Made by a program: the position numbers and the translations under genes. A stretch of DNA of 64,000 bases from Sophora flavescens (Eukaryota; Streptophyta; Magnoliopsida; Fabales; Fabaceae): contig CM061063.1 of NCBI GenBank assembly GCA_030762895.1, forward strand, positions 100,276,210 through 100,340,209, given 5' to 3'. The notes under the pieces were generated by a model. That model did no database searches. It was not told where the DNA came from and saw only the letters and a list, made by a program, of their open reading frames with translations. This document shows, piece by piece, positions 13,001-25,352 of this stretch. How positions within the stretch are numbered: position 1 is the stretch's first letter; each line of letters begins with the position of its first letter.

Positions 13001-16000
13001 GTTTTAACATTAGCCAAACTTATTTTAATTATAAGCTTCATAATGTCTTTGTCAATTAGCTTCATAAATATCCATGTGTTGTTGATTTTTTCGTTATATT
13101 TTATGATTTTCATCCTTTTTAACTCATATTCATGCACCCAACACCAACTCAAACCTCGACTCACAACCAAACAGCCAACAGCATCGTTCGGCAGCAGGTG
13201 CCAAAACAAGCCCCACCATTGCGATCTATTCCATAACACGACTCCCCATATTGCAACTTAAATGTGCACTCTGCCAAATGATCCGTGCATTTCCACGCAC
13301 TATGTTGTCCACTGTTGCGTAATTAGACACACACCGTTATAATGCTAATGTGGGCCACACCACCCGCTCCTTTTGTGTCACCCATTAAAGGTGGAACTAA
13401 GGTTTGAGGTCGCACTTGCGGTTGTGTTTTCTACTATGTTATTTAAACCTATCATATGATAAAGATAAAATAGGTATTTTCGTCCTTCAATTTTTTTTAA
13501 TCTCATCCCTTAATTTTTTTTTAAATATTTGTTTACTAAGTTTTAACAATAGCTAAACTTATCTTCATTATTAGCTTCAAAAAATCTTTGTCAATTAGCT
13601 TCATAAATATCCATATGTGGTTGATTTATTTTATTTTATTTTATGATTATCTTCCTTTTTAACTCATCATCCACACATCACCAACTCAGACCTCGACTTA
13701 CAACCAAGCAGGTATCAGCATCGTTCGGCAGCATATGCCAAGACAAGCCCCGCCATTGCGATCTATTCCATAACTCGGCTCCCAATATTGCAAACTAAAT
13801 GTGAACTCTGCCATATGACCCGTGCTTTTCAATGCACTGTGTTGTCCACTTCTTCCGCCAACGAGTCACGCACCCTTATCATGCTAATGTGGGCCACACC
13901 ACCCGCTCCTTTTGTGACACCCATTAAAGGTAGAACTAAGGTTTTGACTTGTTGTTGCGGTTATGTTTTCTACTAAGTAATTTAAACATATCAAATGATA
14001 AAGATAAAATAGGTATTTTCGTCCTTCAATTTTATTTTGTTTTAATCCCATCCATTCATTTTTTTTTAATGTTAGTTAACTATGTTTTCACTTAGCCAAA
14101 CTAATCTCAATTATTAACTTCATAACTTCTTTCGCAATTAGCTTCATAAGAATTCATATGTTGTAGATTTTTTAATTTTACTTTATGATTTTCTTCCTTT
14201 TTAAGTAATCTTGATCCACCCTTCACCAACTCAGACCTCGACTCACAACCAAGCAGCCATCAGCATCTTCAGCAACACGTGTCAAGACAAACCCCACTAT
14301 TGCAATCTATTCCTTAATGCGACTCCCAATATTGCAACCTAAATGTGCACTCTGCCAAATGATCCATGCATTTCCGAGCACTGTGTTATCCACTTCTATC
14401 CCCAATGAGACAAGCACCCTTATCATGCTAATGTGGGCCATACCACTCACTCCTTTTGTGTCACCCATTAAAGGTGGAACTAAGGTTTGAGGTCGCGCTT
14501 GCAGTTGTGTTTTCTACTATGTTATTTAAACATATCAAATGATAAAGATAAAATAGGTATTTTCGTCCTTCAATTTTTTTTAATCTCATCCTTTCATTTT
14601 TTTTTAAATATTTGTTTACTAAATTTTAACATTAGCCAAACTTATCTTAATTATTAGCTTCATAATGTCATTGTCAATTAGCTTCATTAATATCAATGTG
14701 TTGTTGATTTTTTCATTTTATTTTTTTGATTTTCTTCCTTTTTAACTCATCTACATCCACCCATCACCAACTCAGACCTCGACTCACAACCAAGCAGCCA
14801 TCAGCATCGTTCAGCAGCATGTGTCAATACAAGCCCCACCATTGCGATCTATTCCATAACACAGCTCCCCATATTACAACCTAAATGTGCACTCTGCCAA
14901 ATGACCCGTGCATTTTCATGCACTGTGTTGTCCACTTCTGCCACCAATGAGTCACGCACCGTTATCATGCTAATGTGGGCCACATCACCCGCTTCTTTTG
15001 TGTCACCCATTCAAGGTGGAACTCAGGTTTAAACTTGCGGTCGTGATTGCGGTTGTCTTTTCTACTATGTTATTTAGAGATATCAAATGATAATGATAAA
15101 ATAGGTATTTTCGTCCTTCAATTTTTTTTTTTAATCTCATCCATTCATTTTTTTAAATATTTGTTAACTAAGTATTATTATTAGCCAATTTTATCTTAAT
15201 TATTAACTTCATAATGTGTTTGACAATTAGCTTCATAAATATCCGTATGTGGTTGATTTTTTTATTTTATTTTATGATTTTCTTCCTTTTTAACTCATCT
15301 TCATCCGTCCATCACCAACTCAGACCTCGACTCACAACCAAGCAAGCATCAAGCATCATTGGCAAAGACGTGCCAAGACAAGCCCCACCATTGCTATCTA
15401 TTCCATAACTCGGCTCCCCATATTGTAAACTAAATGTGAATTCGCCATATGACCCGTGCTTTTCCATGCCTTGTGTTGTCCACTTCTGCCACCTGTGAGT
15501 CACGCACCCTTATTATGCTAATGTGGGCCACACCACCCACTCCTTTTGTGTCACCTATTAAAAGGTGGAACTAAGGTTTTAACTTTTGTTGCGGTTATGT
15601 TTTCTACTATGTTATTTAAACATATCAAATGAAAAAAATAAAAAGATATTTCCAGTCCTTCAATTTTATTTTGTTTTAATCCCATCCCTTCATTTTTTAA
15701 TATCTGTTTACTAAGTTTTAACATAGCCAAATTTATCTTAATTATTAGCTTAATAATGTCTTTGTCAATTAGCTTCATAAATATCCATGTGTTGTTGATT
15801 TTTTTCATTTTATTTTTTTATTTTCTTCCCTTTTAACTCATCTACATCCACCCTTCACCAACTCAGACCTCGACTCATAACAAAGCAACCACCAGTATCG
15901 TTCGGCAGCATGTGCCAAGACAAGCCCCACCATTGTGATCTATTCCATAACACGACTCCCCATATTACAACCTAAATGTGCACTCTGCCAAATGATCCGT

Positions 16001-19000
16001 TCATTTCCATGCACTGTGTTGTCCACTTCTGCCACCAATGAGACACACACCCATATCTTGCTAATGTGGGCCACACCACCCGCTCATTTTGTGTCAACCA
16101 TTAAAGGTGGAACTAAGGTTTGAGGTCTCACCTGCGGTTGTGTTTCCTACTATGTCATTTACACATATCAAATGATCAAGATAAAATAGGTATTTTCGTC
16201 CTTCAATTTTTTTTTTAATCTCATCCTTTCATTTTTTTTTTAAATATTTGTTCACTAAGTTTTAACATTAGCCAGATTTATCTTAATTATTAACTTCATA
16301 ATGTCTTTATCAATTAGCTTCATAAATATCCAAATGTGGTTGATTTTTAATTTATTTTATTTTATGATTTTCTTCCTTTTTAACTCATCTTCAACCACCC
16401 ATCACCAACTCAGACCTCGACTCACAACCAAGCAGCTATCAGCATCGTTCGGTAGCACGTGCCAAGACAAGCCCCACCATTGCGATCTATTCCATAACTC
16501 GGCACCCCATATTGCAAACTAAATGTGAACTCTGCCAAATGACCCGAGCTTTTCCATGCACTGTGTTGTCCACTTCTGCCGCCAACGAGTCACGCACCCT
16601 TATCATGCTAATGTGGGCCACACCACCCGCTCCTTTTGTGTCACCCATTAAAGTTGGAACTCAGGTTTTAACTTGTTGTTGTTGTTATGTTTTCGACTAT
16701 GTTATTTAAACATATCAAATGATAAAGATAAAATAGGTATTTTCGTACCTCAATTTTATTTTGTTTTAATCCCATCCCTTCATTTATTTTAATATCTGTT
16801 TACTAAGCTTTAACATAGCCAAACTAATATCAATTATCAGCTTCATAACGTCTTTGGCAATTAGCTTCATAAATATCCATATGTTGTTGATTTTTTAATT
16901 TTATTTCTTTTTAAGTAATCTTGATCCACCCTTCACCAACTCAGACCTCGACTAACAACCAAGCAGCCATCAGCCTCATTCGGCAGCACGTGTCAAGACA
17001 AGCTCGACCATTGCAATCTATTCCTTAACACGACACCCCATATTACAACCTTCATGTGCTCGCTGCCAAATGATTCGTGCATTTCCATTAACTGTGTTCT
17101 ATACTTCTGCAGCCAACGAGTCACGCACCCTTAACATGCTAATGTGGGCCACACCACTCCACCTTTTGTGTCACCCATTAAAGGTGGAACTAAGGTTTTA
17201 AATTGTTTTTGCGGTTGTGTTTACTACTATGTATTTTAAACATATCAAATGATAGAGATAAAATAGGTATTTTCATCCTTGAATTTTAAATTTTTTTTAT
17301 CTCATCCCTTCATTTTTTTTAATATCTGTTTACTAAGTTTTAACATAGCCAAACTAATCTCAATTATTAGCTTCATAAAGTCTTTGGCAATTAGCTTCAT
17401 AAATATCCATATGTGGTAGATTTTTTAATTTTATTTTGTGATTTTCTTCCTTTTTAAGTAATCTTGATCCACCCATCACCAACTCAGACCTCGACTCATA
17501 ACCAAGCAGACATCAGCATTGTTCGGCAGCACGTGCCAAGACAAGCCCCACCATTGCGATATATTCCATAACATGACTCCCCATATTGCAACCTAAATGT
17601 GCACTCTGCCAAAAGATCCGCACATTTCCACGCACTGTGTTTTCCACTTCTGCCGCCACTAAGACACGCGCACCTTTATCATGCTAATCTGGGCCACATC
17701 ACCCGCTCCTTTTGTGTCACCCATTAAAGGTGGAACTAAGGTTTGAGCTCGTGCTTGCGGTTGTGCTTTCTACTATGTTATTTAAACATATAAAATGATA
17801 AAGATAAAATAGGTATTTTCGTCCTTCAATTTTTTTTTAATCTCATCTCATCATATTTTTTAAAATATTTGTTTACTAAGTTTTAACATTAGCCAAACTT
17901 ATCTTAATTATTAGCTTCATAATGTCTTTGTCAATTAGCTTCATAAATATCCATATGTGGTTGATTTTTTTTATTTTATTTTATGATTTTCTTTCTTTTT
18001 CACTCATCTTCATCCACCCATCACCAACTCAGACCTCGACTCACAACCAAGCAGGCATCGGCATTGTTCGGCAGCATGTGCCAAGACAAGCCTCACCATT
18101 GTGATCTTTTCCATATCATGGCTCCCCATATTACAACCTAAATGTGCACTCTGCCGAATAATCCGTGCATTTCCATGCATTGTGTTGTCCACTTCTGCCG
18201 CCAATGAGTCGCGCACCCTTATCATGCTAATGTGGGCCAAACCACCCGCTCCTTTTGTGTAACCCATTAAAGGTGGAACTAAGATTTTAACTTAGGTCGC
18301 ACTTTGTGGTTGTGTTTTCTACTATGTTATTTAAACATATCAAATGATAAAGATAAAATATGTATTTTCTTCCTTCAATATATTTTTTTTTAATCTCATC
18401 CCTTCATTTTTTTAAATATTTGTTTTCTAAGTTTTAACATTAGTCATACTTATCTTAATTATTAACTTCATAATGTCTTTGTCAATTAGCTTCATAAATA
18501 TCCATATGTGGTTGAATTTTTTTTATTTTATTTTATGATTTTCTTCCTTTTTCACTCATCTTCATCCACCCATCGCCAACTCAGACCTCTACTCACAACC
18601 AAGCTGAGATTGGCATCGTTCGGCAAACACGTGCCAAGACAAGCCCCACCATTGCGATCTATTCCATAACACGACTCCCCATATTGCAACCTAAATGTGC
18701 ACTCTGCCAAATGATCCGTGCATTTCCACGTCTTGTGTTCGCCATTTTCTACGCCAATGAGACACGCACCCTTATCATGCTAATGTGGGCCACAACACCC
18801 TCTCCTTTGTGTCACCCAATAAAGGTGGAACTATGGTTTCATGTCGTGCTTGCAGTTGTGTTTTCTACTATGTTATTTAAACATATCAAATGTTAAAGAT
18901 AAAATAGGTATTTTCGTCCATAATTTTTTTTTTTTAATTTCATCCCTTCTTTTTTTTAAATATTTGTTTACTAAGTTTTAACATTAGCCAATCTTATCTT

Positions 19001-22000
19001 AATTATTAGCTTTATAATGTATTTGTCAATTAACTTCATAAATATCCATATGTTGTTGATTTATCATTTTATTTTTTGTTTTACTTCCTTTTTAACTCAT
19101 CTACATCCACCCGTCACTAACGCAGACCTCGATTCACAACCAAACAGCCATCAGCATCATTCGGCAGCATGTGCCAAGAAAAGCCCCACCATTGCGATCT
19201 ATTCCATAAGACGGCTCCCCATATTACAACCTAAATGTGCACTCTGCAAAATTATTTGTGCATTTCCACGCATTGTGTTGTCCACTGCTGCCACCAATGA
19301 CTCACGCATCCTTATCATGCTAATGTGGGCCACACCACCCGCTTCTTTTCTGTCACCCATTAAAAGTGGAACTAAGGTTTTAACTTGAGATCGCGCTTGC
19401 GGTTGTGTTTTCTACTATGTTATTTAAACATATCGAATGGTAAAGATAAAATAGGTATTTTCTTCCTTCAATATATTTTTTTTAATCTCATTCCTTCATA
19501 TTTTTTTTAATATTTGTTTCCTAAGTTTTAACATTAGCCAAACTTATCTTAATTATTAACTTCATAATGTCTTTGTCAATTAGCTTCATAAATATCCATA
19601 TATGGTCGATTTTTTTGTTTTATTTTATGATTTTCTTCCTTTTTCACTCATCTTCATCCACCCGTCACCAACTCAGACCTTGACTCACAACCAAGCAGGC
19701 ATCGCATCGTTTGGCAGCACGTACCCAAACAAGCCCCACCATTGCGATATATTCCATAACTCGGATCCCCATTTTGCAAACTAATTGTGAACTCTGTCAT
19801 ATGAACCGTGCTTTTCCATGCACTTTTGTCCACTCCTGCGCCAATGAGCCACGCACCATTATCATGATAATGTGGGCCACACCACCCTCTCCTTTTGTTT
19901 CACCCATTAAAGGTGGAACTAAGGTTTTAACTTGTTGTTGCGGTTGTGTTTTCTACTATGTAATTTAAACATATCAAATGATAAAGATATAATAGGTATT
20001 TTCGTCCTTGGATTTTAAATTTTTTTATCTCATTGCTTTATTTTTAAAAAAATATTTGTTTACTAAGTTTTAACATTAGCCAAACTTATCTTAATTATTA
20101 GCTTCATAATGTCTTTGTCAATTAGCGTCATAAATATCCATATGTTGTTGATTTTTTAATTTTATTTTTTGATTTTCTTCCTTTTTAACGCATCAACATC
20201 CACCCATCACCAACTCAGACCTCGACTCACAACCAAGCAGCCATCAGCATCGTTCGGCAGCATGTGCCAAGACAAGCCCCACCATTGCGATCTATTCCAT
20301 AACACGGCTCCCCATATTACAACATAAATGTGCACTCTGCCAAATGATCCTTGCATTTCCACACACTGTGTTGTCCACTTCTGCCGCCAATGAGTCACGC
20401 ACCCTTATCATGCTAATGTGGGCCACACGGCCCGCTCCTTTTGTGTCACCCATTAAAGGTAATACTAAGGTTTTAACTTGTGGTCGCGGTTGCAGTTGTG
20501 TTTTCTACTATATTATTTAAACATATCAAATGATTATGATAAAATAGGTATTTTCGTCCTTCAATTTTATTTTGTTTTAATCCCATCCCTTCATTTTTTG
20601 TAATATTTGTTTACTATATTTTAACATAGCCAAACTTATCTCAATTATTAGCTTGGTAACGTCTTTGTCAATTAGCTTCATAAATATCCATAAGTTGTAG
20701 ATTTTTTTATTTTATTTTATGATTTTTTTTCCTTTTTAACTCATCCTCATTCACCTTTCACCAACTCAGACCTTGACTCATAACCAAGCAGCCATCAGCA
20801 TCGTTCGACAGCACGTGCCAACACAAGCCCCACCACCATTGTGATCTATTTGATAATGCGGCACCCCATATTCCAGCCTACATGTGCACTCTGCCATATG
20901 GTTCGTGCCTTTCGATGCACCGTGTTGTCCACTTCTGCCGCCAATGAGTCACACACCCTTATCATGCTAATATGGGCCACACCACCCGCTCCTTTTGTGT
21001 CACCCATTAAAGGTGGAACTAAGGTTTTAACTTGTTGTTGCAGTTGTGTTTTCTACTATGTTATTTTAACATATCAAATGATAAAGATAAAATAGGTATT
21101 TTCGTCATTCAATTTTATTTTGTTTTAATCCCATCCCTTCATTTTTGTTTTAATATCTGTTTACTAAGTTTGAACATAGCCAAACTAATCTCAATTATTA
21201 GCTTCATAACTTCATTGGCAATTAGCTTCATAAATATCCATATGTTGTAGATTTTTGAATTTTATTTTATGATTTTCTTCCTTTTTAAGTAATATTGATC
21301 CACCCTTCACCAACTCAGATCTCGACTCACAACCAAAAAGCCATAAGCATCTTTTGGCAGCACGTGTCAAGACAGGCCCCACCATTGCAATCTATTCCTT
21401 AATGTGACACCCCATATTGCAACATACTTGTGCTCTCTGCCATATGATTCGTGCATTTCCATGAAGCATGTTGTCTACTGCCGCCAATGAGTCACACACC
21501 CTTATCATGCTAATGCGGGCCACACTACCCGCTCCTTTTGTGCCACCCATTAAAAGCAGAACTAAGGTTTTAACTTGTTGTTGAGGTTGTGTTTTCTACT
21601 ATGTTATTTAAACATATCCAAATGATAAAGATAAAATTGGTGTTTTCCTCCTTCAATTTTATTTTGTTTTAATCTCATCCCTTTTTTTTTTTTAATATCT
21701 ATTTACTAAGTTTTAACATAGCCAAACTTATCTCAATTATTAGCTTCATAACGCCTTTGTCAATTAGCTTTATAGATATCCATGTGTTGTAGATTTTTAT
21801 TTTGTTTTATGATTTTTTCCTTTTTAACTCATCTTCATCCATCCATCACCAACTCAGACCTCAACTCACAACCAAGCGGCCATCAAGACTGGTTCGGCGG
21901 CACGTGCCAAGACAAGCCCCACCATTAGATCTATTCCATAACATGATTCCCCATATTGCAACCTAAATGTGCCTTATGCCAAATGATTCGTGCATTTCGA

Positions 22001-22468
22001 CACTCTGTGTTGTCCACTTCTGCAGCCAATGAGCCACACACCCTTATCATGCTAATATGGGCCACACCACTCACTCCTTTTGTGTCACCCATTAAAGGTG
22101 GAACTATGGTTTTAACTATGCGGTGAGCTTGCGGTTGTGTTTTCTACTATGTTATTTAAAATATCAAATGATAAAGGTAAAATAGGTATTTTTGTCCTTC
22201 AATATATATATTTTTTTAATCTCATCCCTTCATTTTTTTTAACTATTTGTTTACTAAGATTTAACATTAGCCAAACTTATCTGAATTATTAACTTCATAA
22301 TTTATTTGTCAATTAGCTTCATAAATATCCATATGTGGTGGATTTTTTTTATTTTATTTTATGATTTTCTTCCTTTTTAACTCATCTTCACCCACCCATC
22401 ACCAACTCAGACCTCGACTCACAACCAAGCAGGCATCAGAATCATTCAGCGGCACGTTCCAAGACAAG

Positions 22469-23715
22469 TGTTGATGGTTTCGCAAGTGTACCAAATCGCG
22501 ACAAGTAATAGAGTGAGAGTAGAGTATCGTTCCCAACGAGGATTGTGATCAAGTATCAACGTAGCCTAGGCAATAGCTATTTGAACGAATGAATGTCATG
22601 GTTTCAAGAGATTTATGAATTTTTGTATTTAGAATTGTCACAACAATGAATTAAACAATATCAATTAAGGAATGAATTAATATAGGTAAGCGGTTGGTAT
22701 CGGATCCCTCAATTTCCACCTAATGTAACTTTGTTCAATCTTAATCTCAATCAATTCATTCAATTGACATTCAAATCACTAACCTAGATTTATCCCTAAT
22801 TCCATATGTGATAATCATTTTGTTACAATTCTAGAACCATAATTCCTTAGGTGATGCAAGATTAGAACAAACATTAAGCATTGGATTCACAAGAATGTAT
22901 TGCAATATAGTTCTATTCCTAGAATCGACATCACAATATTAAGCAACTTCATTTCCAATTCAATCACCAATTTTCCAATTATGAAATTGAATCCAAAATC
23001 AATTCTAGGTTGATCAATCCGGAAAAGCATTAAGCATGGAGGAGTTAACCAAACCGAATGAAATAGAATTGAAATCGAGAGATAGAAGTCAATTACATCA
23101 AGCTTCAAATTGAAATCATCCTAAACCTAACCTAAATGATCTAGCTACTTATATTAGAAAGGGAAAAGAGAAGAACATGAGTGGAAGAGTGTGGAAGACT
23201 CCATGGAAGCTCTAAATTTTGTTCCCAAGCTTGAATCTCCAAGGAAGATGAGAAAATGGTGAACCAAGGTGAGAAAATGTGAAAAATGAGTGAAAGATCC
23301 ATTTGCAACAGTTGAAGCATATATTTATAGGTTCTCTGCTCATAACCGAGGCCAGTCTTCCCGATCTCAGGCCTGGCCGGACTCGCCTCTGCACCAAAGC
23401 GGTGCTTCTTTGTCTTCATGGTAGTGGAGTGGGTGTTGGGTACTAGGCTCTTGCCTTTCTGCCCATGTTGGGCACTCACCGTCTTGATGTAAGCTCTGTT
23501 TGTCTGAGGGTGAGCACCGAGGTTCTCGAGCTGAGTGCTAAGACTTCAATCAACATAATTTCAACATATTTTTGAGTATATTTTCATATAGAAGATCAAA
23601 ACTTTAATCAAAAGACTGTGCACATTTTCTAATCCTTTTCAATCACAAATCCTAAGATTATATACAACTTATTCCTATTTACACTTCCAAACTAACATAA
23701 ATAGCAAATTCATCA
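22469..23715 (-). mobile_element. Solo LTR (1247 bp), probably Ty3-gypsy, with target duplication ACAAG
   Basis: The satellite is interrupted inside AAGACAAGCCCCACC. ACAAG occurs at 22464-22468 and again at 23716-23720, and the inserted segment runs TGTTGATGG...CATCA, so it has TG...CA ends. There is no primer site, coding region or second LTR, so it is a solo LTR left by recombination. The left end, read in reverse, is CGTTGGGAACGATACTC...TTACTTGTCGCG...TACACTTGCG...CATCAACA. This resembles the 3' end of LTRs in the Tat/Athila side of plant gypsy elements, which points to minus orientation; the family assignment is from memory and tentative. Confidence 0.85.
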
Positions 23716-25006
23716 ACAAGTCCCCACCATTGCGATCTATTCCATACTTTCGACTCCCCGTATTGCAACCTAAATGTGAACTGTGCCATATGATCCACAC
23801 ATTTCCATGCACTTTGTTGTCCACTTCTGCCACCAACAAGTCATGCACCCTTATCATGCTAATGTGGGCCACACCACAGCTCCTTTTGTGTCACCCATTA
23901 ATGGTGGAACTAAGGTTTTAACTTGTTGTTGCGGTTGTGTTTTCTACTATGTTATTTAAACATATCAAATGATAAGGATAAAATAGGTATTTTCATCCTT
24001 CAATTTTATTTTGTTTTAAACCCATCCCTTCATTTTTTTTAATATCTATTTACTAAGTTTTAACATAGCCAAACTTATCTCAATTATATATTAGCTTCAT
24101 AACATCTTTGGCAATTAGCTTCATAAATATCCATATGTTGTAGATTATTTTATTTTATTTTATTTTATAATTTTCTTCCTTTTTAACTCATCTTCATCCA
24201 CCCTTCACCAACTCATACCTCGACTCACAACCAAGCAGCCATCAACATCGTTCGGCAGCACATGTCAAGACAAGCCCCACCATTGCAATCTATTCCTTAC
24301 GCGGTGCTGCCCGATATTGCTGACCTACATGTACACTCTGCCATATGATCCATGCATTTTCATGCCTTGTGTTGTCCACTTCGCTGCCAGCAAGTCACAC
24401 ACCCTTATCATGCTAATGTGGGCCTGGCCCCGCTCCTTTTAGTGTCACTCCTTAAAGGTGGAGGCGAGGTATTAACTTGTGGCTGCGGTTGCATTTGTGT
24501 TTTCTACTATGTTATTTAAACATATCAAATGATAAAGATAAAATAGGTATTTTAAGTCCTTCAATTTTATTTTGTTTTAATCCCATCCCTTCATTTTTTT
24601 AATATTTGTTTACTAAGTTTTAACCTAGCGAATTATCTCAATTATTAGCTTCGTAACGTCTTTGTCAATTAGCTTCCACAAATATCCATATGTTGTAGAT
24701 TTTTTTTATTTTATTTTATGATTTTTTTCCTTTTTAACTCATCTTCATCCACCTCTCACCAACTCGAGACCTCGACTTATAACCAAGCAGCCATCGGCAT
24801 CGTTCGGCGACGCGTGTCAAGACAAGCCCCACCATTGCGATCTATTCCATAATGCGGCACCCCATATTGCAACCTACATGTGCACTCTTTGCCATATGAT
24901 TGAGTGCCTTTCCATGCACCTTGTTGTCCACTTCTGCCATAACCAGTCACACACCCCTTATCATGCTAATATGGGCCACACCACCCGCTCCTTTTGTGTC
25001 ACCCAT
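23716..25006 (+). repeat. Satellite block of about 2.4 monomers
   Basis: The monomer resumes at CCCCACCATTGCGATCTATT and carries two full GTGGGCC landmarks (about 23860 and 24970) and one altered one (about 24418). The middle unit has clustered unusual changes (24295-24480, such as GGCCTGGCCCCGC in place of the usual GGCCACACCACCCGC). The block ends at CACCCAT where the CACTA element is inserted. Confidence 0.9.
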
Positions 25007-25352
25007 CACTACAAGCAGTTAGACTTTAGATAGCGTTTCAGTATGCCTTTTAATAGCGTTTGACTCGCATCTATTCTCAGCTATTAAAACTCGTTAGCAA
25101 AGATAGCATTTAGAAGCTCTGTTAATAGGTGACTTTAGATAGCGTTTGTACCTCGGAAACGCTATCTAAAGAGTCAGACTTTAGATAGCGTTCCTTATAC
25201 AAACGCTATCTAAAAGTCCGACTTTAGATAGCGTTTGTACGGAAGCGCTATCTAAAGTCAGACTTTAGATAGCGTTTCCTTATACAAACGCTATCTAAAG
25301 TCTGACTTTAGATAGCGTTTGTCAAAAACGCTATCTAAAGCCCCTTTTTGAA
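25007..25352 (+). repeat. CACTA terminal repeat and palindromic subterminal motif array
   Basis: After CACTACAAGC there are six direct copies of CTTTAGATAGCG and five inverted copies of CGCTATCTAAAG, alternating every 20-30 bp between about 25022 and 25345, plus degenerate copies (TTAATAGCGTTTG, AAGATAGCATTTAG). The pairs can fold into a series of hairpins. In En/Spm elements short subterminal motifs bind the accessory protein TnpA; by position this array is the likely equivalent. Confidence 0.88.

Larger units (their letters stand above)
5544..22468 (+). repeat. Main satellite block: about 31 tandem monomers of about 540 bp
   Basis: A unit recurs every 530-560 bp. It contains, in order, GACCTCGACTCACAACCAAG, CATCGTTCGGCAGCACGTG, CCCCACCATTGCGATCTATT, CTAATGTGGGCCACACCACC, AAAGGTGGAACTAAGG, CATATCAAATGATAAAGAT and finally an AT-rich stretch with two copies of TTAGCTTCATAA. 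The GTGGGCCACACCACC landmark appears near 5736, 6800, 7888, 9015, 10100, 11180 and so on to about 22050, all in the same orientation. Three subtypes are recognisable after AACTAAGG: TTTGAGGTCGCAC (A), TTTTAACTTGTTGTTGCGG (B) and TTTTAACTTGCGGTCG (C). Reading frames of 60-120 codons recur because the units recur; I do not regard them as genes. The block is bounded by an LTR on the left and a solo LTR on the right. Confidence 0.95.

Noticed and set aside
5544..22468. Dozens of 60-120 codon reading frames in the satellite as possible genes
   Set aside because: They repeat with the monomer period, occur on both strands over the same bases, and start and stop at variable points. They show no known domain and no regulatory context, so they are by-products of the tandem repeat.
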